DNA of 41,828 bases from Trichomonas tenax (GCA_023091735.1 JALKBU010000414.1:1-41828); one strand, 5' to 3'; shown: positions 20,009 to 30,072, counted from the first letter of the stretch. Numbers and translations: made by a program. The notes: generated by a model not told the origin, from the letters alone.

Positions 20009-22354
20009 TTATTGATATGGTGGTGGAGCACTGTATTGAGGTGGATAACCGCCTGGAGGTGGATCACCATACTGTGGTGGATAACCTTGTGGTGGCGGAG
20101 CACCGTATTGTGGTGGATAACCACCTTTTGCAGGATACTGATAGCCATTTGGTTGATTGGCGTATCCAGCTTGTTGAGCCTTCTTCATCTTTGAAAAGCT
20201 TGATGATGATGAAGAGGAGGATGAAGATGATTTCTTCTTGCCTATTGCTTTGGTCTTCTTAAAGCCACCCATGCACCAAATCAAAAGGAGTGAAAGACCC
20301 ACGAATGCAAGCATGCCACCAATAGCAATTCCAACAATAGCGCCATCAGATAGTTCATGGCTAGAGTAATCACGTACAGTAAATTCACCATCATATCTTT
20401 TATATGGAATACCAATCTGAACTACTTTATAGCTATCCTGAGGGAAGTGTTCAGAATATTTCGAATAAGTATAGGATGCAGCACCTAAGAACAGGCCGCT
20501 AATTTCTTCGGTGTCTGTTTCATAGTTATCAGCTATAATATCTGCACGGAAACCACCTTTAGGTTCATCATGGTTATAAAAACTGAATCTCATGTGATGG
20601 ACATTGTGGAATGATTGGTCATCAGAATATGTGGTGTCTGTAGAAATACACTGATCCTGTTCGCATGTGAATACATAATAGTATGCAGAAGATGAATCAA
20701 CTTTGACGAATTTAACAGTGAATGTCGAACTAGAAAATACTGAAAATGATGGATAAGAGTAATACTTATTAGTGAGGTTTGTTGGCTTAGAAGATGAATC
20801 TTCAACACTCATCTTGAAATATGTTTCAGTACCACTAGCAAGAACGATAACATCAGCAAATGCACCCTTATGACGTACAGTGTTCACTGAGACGTTCAAA
20901 TATGTACCATTTCCATCAATTGGTTTAATGGTGAACTTTGGATTGCTGCTTGCTCTGTCAGTGATGTTGAAAACGTACTTTCCTGTTTGCGCAAGGATGT
21001 CAACAGAGCTGGAGTCATATGTGTATTTTCCGCTGAAGGATTTAGCGTTATGGAAAACCAGCAGTGTATTGCTTTGGAAGTAAAGGTCCTTTCCTTCAGA
21101 TGGGATGTAGATGGAATAGAAACCTTGTGGTATGTTTGTTCCAAGTGATAAATTGAACTCAACTTTTGTCGAATTATCTGGTTCGGCCATTTCTCCAACA
21201 ATTTGGATCCATTTATCGGTTCTCGGTGTAACAGTGCTGTACTTGAAGATGGAAGCACAAGCTAAGCCAAACTTAGCGGTCGAGAATCTATTCATAATTG
21301 CTAAAGTTGATGCACTCGAAATAAAAGGCCTGGAATAATCCTTATCTGTTTGGAAGTTGCTATAGTCTGTGTATCCATCTTTACTTACAACGGCGATATG
21401 TTTATAATAAGAATTGTATGAAATATCTTCAGAGTTGTACTTATACTGGATTGTGTGGAGCGATGTGAAGAAGATACAATGGCGTTTGTCTTGATCCGGA
21501 AGGTGCTTGTTAGATAATTGATAATTATCACGATCAACGTAAGCAACTGAATACGTGTCACATTCCAAGCCTGGGTTGTTGAAGCCAATTGAGTAATATA
21601 CCTTATCGTTAGTTCCTGTCTTTGTGATTGTTATTGTTGTAACTTTTACTGCTGAGTAGAAAACGCCATCGGCCTTCTTTGCCAGTTCTGAATCAGCTTC
21701 GAACGTGAAACCTTCAAGGGAATTTGCAACGAAAATGTGATTTGGCATCAATTTAAGTTGGAGTGATTCTGGGACTGCTACTTGGTATTCACCTTGCTTT
21801 GCGTAGACCGATTCATCAAAGATCACAAGATACAATAAATAGCTTGTCGAGGAAACTCTTACTGTAATTCCGGTGAAAGTATGATTTACAAAAGCGTAGG
21901 AAACTCCTGAACTTATTTCCACGGCCTGATGGCTGTAAATTGTAACTTTAGCATAAGTATAAGCCTTAAAGGCGTCAAAGACACTGAAATTGCTTGTTTT
22001 TGTGCCATACATCATAACGCAGTCATCGTCGTTCAGCGATGTGTACGTAGCATAGAGGTCTCCATGTATGTACTTGAAAAACTTGCAAGACGATGGAGCA
22101 ATAATCGCGTTGATCTGGACAGAACCGAGCGATTGGCCTTCTTCAAGTTCGATTCTGAACGTAGATCCTTGTTTGAAAACACTTGGTTGTGTTAATATAT
22201 CGCCATCATAAGTAACATTGCAATGAATACTAGACATGACGTAAATGCCGTATGTATTGTTAAGCGTTACAGTCTCGCTTGTGCGGACGACGTAGTCGGT
22301 AATTCCTGGACCGATTTCTATCGCAAGAACACTTGAAAATAACGCAAAAAACAT
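20009..22354 (-). CDS. Type I surface membrane protein with PPxY-rich cytoplasmic tail
   Basis: A 781-residue protein. A short signal peptide (MFFALFSSVLA) is followed by an extracellular domain of about 650 residues rich in Ser, Thr, Tyr and beta-type sequence, with several N-glycosylation sequons. A transmembrane helix lies at about residues 671-695, then a basic stretch, a run of 11 serines, and a repeated Gly/Tyr/Pro/Gln tail. The last 38 residues contain PPQY three times and end with PPPYQ, i.e. four PPxY motifs. PPxY is the ligand of WW domains such as those of Nedd4-type ubiquitin ligases. I do not recognise the ectodomain; it looks like a trichomonad-specific surface family, with a decayed paralogue at 16975-17530. 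The stop overlaps TAAA, a trichomonad poly(A) signal. Confidence 0.82.
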   Translation of the reverse strand: MFFALFSSVLAIEIGPGITDYVVRTSETVTLNNTYGIYVMSSIHCNVTYDGDILTQPSVFKQGSTFRIELEEGQSLGSVQINAIIAPSSCKFFKYIHGDLYATYTSLNDDDCVMMYGTKTSNFSVFDAFKAYTYAKVTIYSHQAVEISSGVSYAFVNHTFTGITVRVSSTSYLLYLVIFDESVYAKQGEYQVAVPESLQLKLMPNHIFVANSLEGFTFEADSELAKKADGVFYSAVKVTTITITKTGTNDKVYYSIGFNNPGLECDTYSVAYVDRDNYQLSNKHLPDQDKRHCIFFTSLHTIQYKYNSEDISYNSYYKHIAVVSKDGYTDYSNFQTDKDYSRPFISSASTLAIMNRFSTAKFGLACASIFKYSTVTPRTDKWIQIVGEMAEPDNSTKVEFNLSLGTNIPQGFYSIYIPSEGKDLYFQSNTLLVFHNAKSFSGKYTYDSSSVDILAQTGKYVFNITDRASSNPKFTIKPIDGNGTYLNVSVNTVRHKGAFADVIVLASGTETYFKMSVEDSSSKPTNLTNKYYSYPSFSVFSSSTFTVKFVKVDSSSAYYYVFTCEQDQCISTDTTYSDDQSFHNVHHMRFSFYNHDEPKGGFRADIIADNYETDTEEISGLFLGAASYTYSKYSEHFPQDSYKVVQIGIPYKRYDGEFTVRDYSSHELSDGAIVGIAIGGMLAFVGLSLLLIWCMGGFKKTKAIGKKKSSSSSSSSSSSFSKMKKAQQAGYANQPNGYQYPAKGGYPPQYGAPPPQGYPPQYGDPPPGGYPPQYSAPPPYQ
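20025..20145. repeat. Tandem coding repeat for Gly-Tyr-Pro-Pro-Gln-Tyr units
   Basis: About three tandem units of roughly 36-42 bases, each including GGTGGATAACC on the plus strand, encode the GYPPQY(G/S)xPPP tail of the surface protein. Unit number could vary between strains. Confidence 0.6.
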
Positions 22355-23120
22355 TATTGATTTTATGTCACTTTTTTGCTTTCATAAAATTTTCATTAAA
22401 AAATGGTTTAGCTGGACAAATCAATGCAATATTCAAATTGATAGTCAACGGCTTCCTCTGAAAAAAGAGGAAAAATAAAATATTTACATGTCAGATAATA
22501 TTTTGGTTTGTCGCAAAAATTTGCAGCTGTGGATTTTGGTGACGTGTGCACTGCCACTCTTAAATTTAGATGTCAAATTTTCGATCTGATTTTTGCATTA
22601 CATGTCAAGGTGTTGATCGCAATGGAGAACTGTAATCAAAACTTTGTAATTCACAAATTACATTTTGCAGCGATCATCTCTATATTCTTTCGGACTTAAA
22701 TACTTGTTCGGACAGATATATTGCGAGATTTTGTTTCTTTGTTCCTCATTATAACACCAATAATCTACACATAAACTACAATGTCCGATGAGAATTATAT
22801 TTTCGAGTGACAGTCTTTGATTTTGATATTTTAAAGAGCAATATATTATTGTTCACTTTAACTTCAATAATTAATGCATTAACTTTATTGTCAAATTCGA
22901 GCTTTGTCTTTCGGTGACGTTCTTTAAATATGAACTGAAATAATCTTATTTTTCTGTAGAGCATTTTGGAAATGGAAGATATAGAGCAGTTGTGAATGCG
23001 TGAAATAATTCGAGATAATAAACATTTTAATAATATATATTTTTTCATTGAAACACAGAAATGCAGATCCATAAGGAAAAAAACGTGAAAGGAAACATGA
23101 CATGGATGCGACTATAGAAG
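22355..23120. other. Upstream region of the surface-protein gene with paired motifs
   Basis: Contains two exact TTACATGTCA copies at 22484-22493 and 22598-22607. In the direction of the surface-protein gene these read TGACATGTAA, 130 and 244 bases before its ATG. No gene is supported in the remaining AT-rich sequence. Confidence 0.5.
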
Positions 23121-23978
23121 TTAATTAGATTGCTTTTCACTTGCAAACATCGCTGCAAATTGTGACTGCATAGTTTGAGCCTGAACTAAAAGAACATCAA
23201 TATCAATGAATGGAAGATGAGTCAAGAAGTTCTTAATCTCGATATGTTCCATTCTTAAAATTTTTGGCATCAATCTTTCAACGAGAGCAAGAGAAACAAA
23301 AAGCGTAGTCTTACGGAGATGCTCTGGATCCAATGCAAGGTAAGTATCCCAAAGTCTGAGAAGCGATTGAATTGGCAGTGCCGTGGAATGATAGAACTGG
23401 AACCAGTGGATGAAAATTTCGCTCATGTCCAGAGCTTCAGACGAAAAATGATTGGCGAGGTCTGGATAAAAGATTGTGATATATTTTGCTAGCTTAGCTG
23501 CTTGTTTTATATGAATATCATCTGTGTTTTGGAGATACCAGCGGTCTAAGAGGTTCGTGAGCATGAAAAATGAAGAAACTTCGTCATTTTCAGAGGCAAT
23601 ATATAATGGGACGGTCAAAGAAACAATTCCCATGTTGAAATGCACGTTAGGGTTACATGAGAAGTAGTTGCAAAGGATGTTTGAAAGACCAGCTGAGATA
23701 TTTTCCTCAGTCAGAGCCATGTGGTGAAGAACTGTGTTGACGGCGTTCTTAATATATGGAAATGTTGTCGGCCTTAGCGATTTAAAGTATTTCGTGCGCT
23801 CTACGACTTGTTGTCCCTCAAAATGATGCGAAGAATCGGAAACATTCAACAAATGCATCCAAACTTTCGCGCGAACGGGATCTGGAACGCCATAATATGA
23901 TGCAGTCATCAATTTCTCTTTGTCGACGAGGACATCGTCGTCCAGGATTTCTAAGTACATCTCTTGATTATATGCCAT
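23121..23978 (-). CDS. TBC-domain (Rab GAP-like) protein without catalytic fingers
   Basis: A 285-residue protein formed almost wholly of a TBC domain, the fold of Rab GTPase-activating proteins. Visible signatures are GVPDPVRAKVW (residues 30-40), HWFQFYHSTALPIQSLLRLWD (192-211, the family's RLWD element), and the closing helices. The two catalytic motifs are not recognisable. The IxxDxxR arginine-finger region is replaced near residues 68-85, and the YxQG glutamine-finger position reads FNMG (114-117). It may bind a Rab, or act as a scaffold, without accelerating GTP hydrolysis. The ATG at 23978 has a TCATTG initiator-like site about 32 nt upstream. It is divergent from the gene at 24418 across a motif-rich spacer. 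Confidence 0.8.
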   Translation of the reverse strand: MAYNQEMYLEILDDDVLVDKEKLMTASYYGVPDPVRAKVWMHLLNVSDSSHHFEGQQVVERTKYFKSLRPTTFPYIKNAVNTVLHHMALTEENISAGLSNILCNYFSCNPNVHFNMGIVSLTVPLYIASENDEVSSFFMLTNLLDRWYLQNTDDIHIKQAAKLAKYITIFYPDLANHFSSEALDMSEIFIHWFQFYHSTALPIQSLLRLWDTYLALDPEHLRKTTLFVSLALVERLMPKILRMEHIEIKNFLTHLPFIDIDVLLVQAQTMQSQFAAMFASEKQSN

Positions 23979-24006
23979 TCTTTAAAGATAATATTATAAA
24001 AAGTGG

Positions 24007-24012
24007 CAATGA
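24007..24012 (-). promoter_or_regulatory. Initiator-like site of the TBC gene
   Basis: The minus strand reads TCATTG with the predicted +1 A at 24010, giving a leader of about 32 nt. It matches the first five positions of TCAYTW. Confidence 0.4.
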
Positions 24013-24193
24013 TTTTGACAAATAAACAATTATATTGACAAATAAATTTTTCCTCATTTTCTGTTTCTAGCCCAATTCTTATATTGTATCACATAATTTT
24101 TCAACAAGCACATAAAAAAATGCTTTATATGATATATGTTTACTTTTAAAATATCCATTCTGCAGTCTAAATCTTCTTTTTTGAAGGAATCAA

Positions 24194-24277
24194 TGACATG
24201 TAAAAACATATTTTGTCATGTAAATAATTTGTATTTTGACGTGTAATTTCGGCAAAATTTATTGAATTGACATGTAA
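24194..24277. promoter_or_regulatory. Cluster of TGACATGTAA motifs between divergent genes
   Basis: Exact TGACATGTAA at 24194-24203 and 24268-24277, with the near copies TGTCATGTAA (about 24214) and TGACGTGTAA (24237-24246) between them. They are spaced about 20-30 bases apart and all face the plus-strand gene at 24418. The cluster lies between divergent genes and could serve both. A binding site for a transcription factor is inferred, not shown. Confidence 0.45.
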
Positions 24278-24417
24278 TCTATTCAAAATAATTTGATTTG
24301 GTATGTAATGTATAAATTTTATGTGTAAAATTGATTATTTGTCAGATGATAAAACAGGGTATTGATGAGTCATCGAAGGGTCTGAAAATAAAAATCAGGA
24401 TAAGTTAGTTTTATTTG

Positions 24418-25971
24418 ATGAGTGATTATGATAGTTGGAAAACGAGTATCTTCGGCAACGTCGACAATTTCGAGAAACTTGAAAACTGCAGAGCAGTGTT
24501 CTCCAAAGTTTCACCACTCTTCGCTTCTTTTTACGTAAATGAATCAAATCCGACAAAATACATTTCTGATATCAGCGTCGCCCTTGCAAAAGTATTCCCG
24601 AATTCGACCGTTCCGAGCACAACCGACTTCAAAGCATTCACACAGTTCATTTTCGACAACTTAGCGACATTAAATCCACACACAATCGATGAAATCAAGA
24701 ACTTGATGCAATACATAGATCTTGAGTGCAATATATTCAGACCTATCTGGGAATTTGCGGAAGTTGTTAATGATCCACACACGTTTTTGAAAGTTTTGAG
24801 TTCTGCATTCCAAAGAGGTCAGGAATCACCGCTAAAGTTCAACATTTACGTCACTGAAATGCTTTTCGATCACTACTGCCCAATGATTGAACCTACAAAC
24901 ATTATTAACGAGCAAGCGATTTTCTCACGCATTGAGCTCATAAACGCATTGATTCAGCTCTCAGAGTTCCTCACTCATGGCCAGGAAGTTGAGAATAACA
25001 AAATTGTTTCATTATTCAGAACAATAACGAGAACAGCGAAAAGATGCAAAGGATGCATTGCAATTGAGGCATTCCGCTTAGCAACGTCACTTTTCAAGAA
25101 ACAAGTGATGAAACTCGCGCCAAAGGTTCAAGCAGACGAATTAATGAGGTTTTGCACAGCATTTTCGAGAAATCACATGTTGCACAATCCAGCCATCAGA
25201 TTTGCCATAAGTGTTCATCCTGATATGTTTGGTTTTGTTTCACTGGCAAAGAATATTATTAATGGTGGAATTTTTGATCAGAATGATATTTCGATATTGT
25301 CAAGAATAATTCACCTCAAGTATGTTAAAAATCCAACAGATGTTTTCAGTTATCTCTTCAAACTTGCGACAACTCATAAAATTTTAGCAAGTTCTGCGAG
25401 AGTCACTGTTATCAAGGCTTTCTCTAAATACGAGTCCATTCTTGACCTCAAGAACAATACGAAGCAGCTCATTAACAGACTTGTTGAGTTTATTTCATTT
25501 GCCTTAAAAGCAAAGAAATATGGAAGAAGAGTTGATCTCGCTGTCCAATTGATTGCTGATTTCTACTCACTGAATCTCGCATGGCTCAAGACATACATCG
25601 AGGAGAGCTGTGTCAATGGAATAGAGTACGGAAGCATCCCAAGAAACACGTTCAGTTTTTGCACAGGAACACCAGCACCTGATGAGAAGATGAAGCACTT
25701 ATTTGAGGTCGATGTGAGCAACGTCAATCTTAAGGAGTACATCGAGAAAGGCTCTGAAGCTGTTACTAAGCCAGAGACAGTTACATCGAAGCCAGGATCA
25801 GCGAGAAGACCAACAGGCAAGAAGCCAACGATCGCTGAAGTTAAAGCAATGTACAAGCAAAAGATGGCACAAGGAAAGTTCACGCCCGCCAATGATAGAT
25901 CACTTCTCAAGGCAGCTTGTGCGTGCAAGAACTCGAGTAGTGAGGAAGAAGAAGATCTCACACGTGATTAA
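24418..25971 (+). CDS. Unknown helical protein, 517 aa
   Basis: I do not recognise a family. Residues 1-420 are predicted almost entirely alpha-helical with regularly placed hydrophobic residues, as in HEAT/ARM-like solenoids. After residue 435 comes a low-complexity Thr/Lys/Pro/Arg linker, then a helix (TIAEVKAMYKQKMAQGKF) and a tail ending in an acidic cluster (SSSEEEEDLTRD). No signal peptide or membrane segment is present, so it is likely cytosolic, perhaps a scaffold. The frame can be read from a TTG one codon earlier, but the ATG at 24418 is the eukaryotic start. The adjacent gene (26081-28432) is convergent and ends about 110 bases away. Confidence 0.75.
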   Translation: MSDYDSWKTSIFGNVDNFEKLENCRAVFSKVSPLFASFYVNESNPTKYISDISVALAKVFPNSTVPSTTDFKAFTQFIFDNLATLNPHTIDEIKNLMQYIDLECNIFRPIWEFAEVVNDPHTFLKVLSSAFQRGQESPLKFNIYVTEMLFDHYCPMIEPTNIINEQAIFSRIELINALIQLSEFLTHGQEVENNKIVSLFRTITRTAKRCKGCIAIEAFRLATSLFKKQVMKLAPKVQADELMRFCTAFSRNHMLHNPAIRFAISVHPDMFGFVSLAKNIINGGIFDQNDISILSRIIHLKYVKNPTDVFSYLFKLATTHKILASSARVTVIKAFSKYESILDLKNNTKQLINRLVEFISFALKAKKYGRRVDLAVQLIADFYSLNLAWLKTYIEESCVNGIEYGSIPRNTFSFCTGTPAPDEKMKHLFEVDVSNVNLKEYIEKGSEAVTKPETVTSKPGSARRPTGKKPTIAEVKAMYKQKMAQGKFTPANDRSLLKAACACKNSSSEEEEDLTRD

Positions 25972-26080
25972 TCTGTTTTTTAATAAAAATTCAAATGTAT
26001 GTTTTATCATTATACATCACTTTAAATTGTTTAAAATTAACATGTAAAGTATATAAAAAAATATAATAACGCACGACATA

Positions 26081-28432
26081 TTATTTCTTGGCTGGAGCAG
26101 CTTTCTTCTTTGGTGCTGTCGAGCCTTCTTTCTTAGCTGGTTTCTTAGCAGCGGTTCCATCTTTCTTGACAGGAGCAGATTTCTTCTTAGGAGCTGCGGA
26201 TCCATCTTTCTTTGCAGCTGGCTTCTTTGCTGATCCTGCTCTTGCTGTTGATGGAGCTGGCTTCTTCTTTGCTGAACTTTCTTTAGAACCCTTCTTTGGT
26301 GGCACTGACTTCTTTGAAGCAGAGGAACTTGCTGGACGAGCTGACTTTGGTGCCGGCTTTTCTGCCTTTGTGCCTTTTTCTGACTTCGGTGCGACATTGA
26401 TTTGGACACCTGTTTCTGGTGGCGTTGGCTGTGGAGGCTGTTCGGGCTGTTGTAGCAGCTGCTGCTGCTGTTGTTGTTGTTCAAAAAATCCAGGTGGAGG
26501 AGTTGGTTGTGTGGAATCGATAACAGCAGAAGCGATTGCTGTTGGCATAGCAATAGCCTCTGGAGCAACTGTTGCACGTGGGAAGTAATTCATCCTCTTG
26601 TCGACATCTGTGCCTTCCTTAAGTACCTCGATGTCGGAGTCAACTCTCCACTTGAAGAACTGAGAAATGAAAAAGTGGAGGTTGTCGTAGATGCCGAGTG
26701 GCTCATGGAATTCCGCCATAGCCGCATCGTTGAATCGCTGAACGAACTGAATGAAGCTTCCACTCTTCTGTCCTGGCTTTTTGAAAGCGATGGCACGAAG
26801 AACGCTCTCCATCATCTTAACGAAGCGCTCGCGTGTGACTATTTGGTAAGCGGGCTCCTGCATGACCTCGGATGCAGTGAGAAGGAAGTTCTGGATACGT
26901 GGGTAGGCATTGGCTGTGAGACGCTCATTGAAGATAGAAAGTGGACCACTGAATTGACCGAATGCGGCAACTGTGCGGAACAAATCAACGAAACCACGAA
27001 CATTCAGTGGCTTCGATGGAGTAGGAATGCCGTAGATTTCTGGCTGCAGCAGCATAGTGAGGATCATGCGGGAGAGGAAGAAGTTACCAAGAATGTAAAG
27101 AACATCCTGAACCTTGTTGAAGCGGATGATAGAATACGCGAAAATGATCTGAGAGAAGTGCTTAATCTCCATTGGAATGCAGCTCTCGCATCCGCAAATC
27201 AGTTTGATCACTGTGAACAAAGGCACCTCAAGGCGATCAGAATCAGCGCCATAAGCTTCAGCAAAGATATCCTTGGAGCAGATGTAGTCGATCAGCTTCT
27301 TGAGGAAGTTCTCGTAGAACGGCTTTCCGAATCTGTAGAAGAAGACGTTCGCCATTGCGCCCATCATTGAAGGAACTCTCAAGATGTTGAACGCATCCTC
27401 AGAGTTATGCAATTCGAATGAAACGAGCTGCTGAAGCAAATTAGAAACTCTTCCGCAGTGGCAGAAAATATCCAACAAAGAATCGCAGAGATCGTAGCAT
27501 CTTTCGTACTCTTCAGGCGGTGTAACAGATGGATGGCAGACGCATCTAACGACAATCATATCCTTGCAGATCACTGCCTCATAGAGAGCGCCGTAGTACT
27601 CCGGAGGAAGAGGGATTTGGTATGACGAGAAGAAATATGGGAAAGGAGAGTGCATTCTAGCGAGTGTTGCACCCCACATCTGTGCTTGGTTGATATCGAC
27701 TGGCATAAATGATTTAACATCCTCATCGAAACTGTTTGTGACGACGACCGTTTTACCGTCTTCGACTCTGATTCTGGAGACTTCGCACTCAAATTCAAGC
27801 TCAGCACCGGATTTTCTCAATAAATATAATTTGAAATGCCGATCGTTATCAAGAACAGCCCAATAAGCTGTCTTTTCTGGCGGTATAATACACCTACAGA
27901 TGGCATTGATGCGCGAATTGCTTAAACAAGAGTTTGTCGTAAATTGCTTCGGAAAAATTGAATTTGTGATCCAGTAAAGCATCTTTTCTGGATGTTTCGA
28001 GTGGAGGCAGAGGCGAATTAGCAGGTTTAACAGTGATTCGACCTGCGGCACGAGCTGAGGAAGTTGTGGAGGCCAATTTCCAGCGACATTGAGTGAAATC
28101 TTAATGGGAATTCTTGTCTTTACGTATTGTATGAAGTCGAGAAGTAGTTTTTTCTTTGTATTAAGGAGTTCATCGTATGGAATTTCTTTTACTAATCTGC
28201 AAATGTCGTCAAACCAGTCGATAGGATTTCTCCTGTTGAAAGTGTGAAGAGATGAAAAGTCATCGTTCTTCACTTTCGATAATACTTCATCACTCACGCG
28301 ATTATATAAAATAAATTTTAAACTCTTGTTGTTATCAGCGAATTCAGAAGGCCTGATGTCATCTTTGAACAGAGTCAAGAAATTTGTGTTAAAACTTGGG
28401 GTTGGTGGAATATTAGTTTTCGTGTGACTCAT
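26081..28432 (-). CDS. RasGAP-domain protein with PH-like region and lysine-rich tail
   Basis: A 783-residue protein. Residues about 180-262 look like a PH-type beta domain (KTAYWAVLDNDRHFKLYLLR onward). Residues about 310-520 match a Ras GTPase-activating domain: FNILRVPSMMGAMANVFF fits the finger loop, with Arg352 as candidate arginine finger, and FFLSRMILTMLLQPEIYGIP fits the FLRFICPAI helix of the family, followed by a conserved-type helix through FRTVAAFGQFS. Residues 640-670 are Pro/Gln-rich, including a seven-Gln run coded by a CAG/CAA tract. Residues 680-783 are a Lys/Ala/Pro/Ser tail of repeated PKK(K)xxP and KKDG(S/T)A units, resembling histone H1 tails. It probably turns off a Ras-type GTPase. 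The tail could bind acidic lipids, tubulin or nucleic acid (inference). Confidence 0.72.
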   Translation of the reverse strand: MSHTKTNIPPTPSFNTNFLTLFKDDIRPSEFADNNKSLKFILYNRVSDEVLSKVKNDDFSSLHTFNRRNPIDWFDDICRLVKEIPYDELLNTKKKLLLDFIQYVKTRIPIKISLNVAGNWPPQLPQLVPQVESLLNLLIRLCLHSKHPEKMLYWITNSIFPKQFTTNSCLSNSRINAICRCIIPPEKTAYWAVLDNDRHFKLYLLRKSGAELEFECEVSRIRVEDGKTVVVTNSFDEDVKSFMPVDINQAQMWGATLARMHSPFPYFFSSYQIPLPPEYYGALYEAVICKDMIVVRCVCHPSVTPPEEYERCYDLCDSLLDIFCHCGRVSNLLQQLVSFELHNSEDAFNILRVPSMMGAMANVFFYRFGKPFYENFLKKLIDYICSKDIFAEAYGADSDRLEVPLFTVIKLICGCESCIPMEIKHFSQIIFAYSIIRFNKVQDVLYILGNFFLSRMILTMLLQPEIYGIPTPSKPLNVRGFVDLFRTVAAFGQFSGPLSIFNERLTANAYPRIQNFLLTASEVMQEPAYQIVTRERFVKMMESVLRAIAFKKPGQKSGSFIQFVQRFNDAAMAEFHEPLGIYDNLHFFISQFFKWRVDSDIEVLKEGTDVDKRMNYFPRATVAPEAIAMPTAIASAVIDSTQPTPPPGFFEQQQQQQQLLQQPEQPPQPTPPETGVQINVAPKSEKGTKAEKPAPKSARPASSSASKKSVPPKKGSKESSAKKKPAPSTARAGSAKKPAAKKDGSAAPKKKSAPVKKDGTAAKKPAKKEGSTAPKKKAAPAKK

Positions 28433-29222
28433 TTTTTTATTTTAGTGCAACGGACAGAGTTCTAAAATCGGATTTCATCGTATTTTGACTGCGATATATT
28501 ATTGCTGCGGACCTCGCGATGCTGTACAAATAAGATTCGACTGTAAATATGACTTTTTTTTAGATCACAGCATATCTTTGTAAAGAGTCCAAATTAAATA
28601 TATTTGGACGATGCATTCGTTGTATTTCGCTCCTAAAATAATAACATCGCAATTTCGAAATCCAGGAATTTGGAAAAATTGATATTTTTCAAAACAAATT
28701 ATAAATTATTTTAAACCTACTGACGCTATCATTGAATATGTTTTTATTTTTCTTACCCCTAAATAAACCTTATTCCTTATCGATATTTTTAACTTTATAA
28801 TATGACTTTATATAACATGTCATAACTATTTCCACAAAAATTTCGAAAGATTGAATCGTAATCTAAACATTTTTTAAGAATTCGAACTTAGTCTAAATGA
28901 AGACACACTCAAATCATTGCACTTAAACGTCGGTTTGAATGGCGGGTTAACATCTGAAGAATTTGGATATATATTACAAAGTGAATGATATTCAGTATTT
29001 GAGTTTAGATCTAGAAATGAATATACTAATTTTTTGAAACACAGGTTCAATTTAACATATGTTATGCACATTTAGCTGCTACAACTGATGCTCACTCCTC
29101 AGAGCACAATTATCTTTATTCGTTGCTAAAACACCTCTTTTGTCACTTTTGCCGATCATAACGTAACACCCCAATTTTTCCTTTATTTAGTAAATTATCA
29201 TTCTGCTTTGATATTGATAATG
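28433..29222. other. Intergenic, nothing recognised
   Basis: About 790 bases of AT-rich DNA between the RasGAP-like gene's promoter and the first transposable element copy. The 65-codon minus frame near 28874-29071 has no supporting features. Confidence 0.45.
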
Positions 29223-29230
29223 AACCATGG
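29223..29230 (+). repeat. Left target-site duplication, 8 bp
   Basis: AACCATGG directly precedes element copy A and is repeated exactly at 30065-30072 after it. Confidence 0.75.
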
Positions 29231-30064
29231 AAAAGGAGGGGAACTTTTTCCCCATTTTTTCGGAGTTTCTTCTCTTCAGCAAACTTTTTCCTATGACAAG
29301 TTGCAGCAAATCTGCTGCTTCCATTGAACTAAGCACAAGGCATGCCGCTAGTTTACAATAGAAATCATCGATGAAAGCAAAATCAATTGAACCGATATTA
29401 TCGAATTAATATGGGCTTTAACGATTATTTCATATTCCCGGATTCTGTAGCACGCTTATTAGATTGCGCTACTTTTGAGGCGTTTTCGATGTATGAAATA
29501 ATCGCAATATTTTCGATCTTTGTCAAAATACTACAATTTTGACTGTAAGTCGCAACATATAAAGAATATCTAACATTTATGTCATGGAAGTACTTTTAAA
29601 GTCAGTAGGGGGAGCCAGTTTTATAATACAAAATGTAATTGACGAACAGATGAGATTTATGGTTAAAATTACTCTGTTGCTGAATAAGCATGATTATTTG
29701 CTAGCATTTCCATCAGTAAATCGTTGATTTACCTTTATAAAGAACTTAATACAACCACAAATGACCGAAGTTGATAAAACCCTGGTCTCTGTTTGTGCTA
29801 GAAGTTAAATCATATGCAATTAGGATATAATTAGCTATGTTGTTATACTTTAGTCGAATGAGAATTTTTTAAAAACAATTTTAAGTTATAACATATGTAA
29901 GAAAATGTTCGATGTTTGCATTTTTTGTTGGAAATATGAATTCAATCCGGATGATTGGCTCACCCAAATGACTGCCGCTCATATATTATTTGTCCCTCAT
30001 TGGGTGTGGGCCCTACTGTGTGAGATCCAAGGCGATTGGTAGTAAAAGGCGAAGTTCCCCCTTT
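29231..30064. mobile_element. Non-autonomous DNA transposon, copy A (834 bp)
   Basis: The element starts AAAAGGAGGGGAACTT and ends with AAGTTCCCCCTTT, an imperfect terminal inverted repeat of about 13-16 bases. It is flanked by a perfect 8-bp direct repeat AACCATGG. It has no coding frame, so it would depend on a transposase in trans. An 8-bp duplication fits the hAT superfamily; assignment beyond that is inference. A second, diverged copy (B) lies at 31204-32817. By eye the first 650 bases and last 150 bases of the two are strongly similar. Confidence 0.75.
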
Positions 30065-30072
30065 AACCATGG
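30065..30072 (+). repeat. Right target-site duplication, 8 bp
   Basis: AACCATGG, identical to 29223-29230. Confidence 0.75.

Noticed and set aside
26088..27370. Long plus-strand frames opposite the RasGAP-like gene
   Set aside because: They are antisense shadows of a well-supported coding gene, created by its Lys/Ala/Pro-rich and codon-biased sequence.
28874..29071. 65-codon minus-strand frame
   Set aside because: Low-complexity AT-rich spacer without promoter or homology cues.
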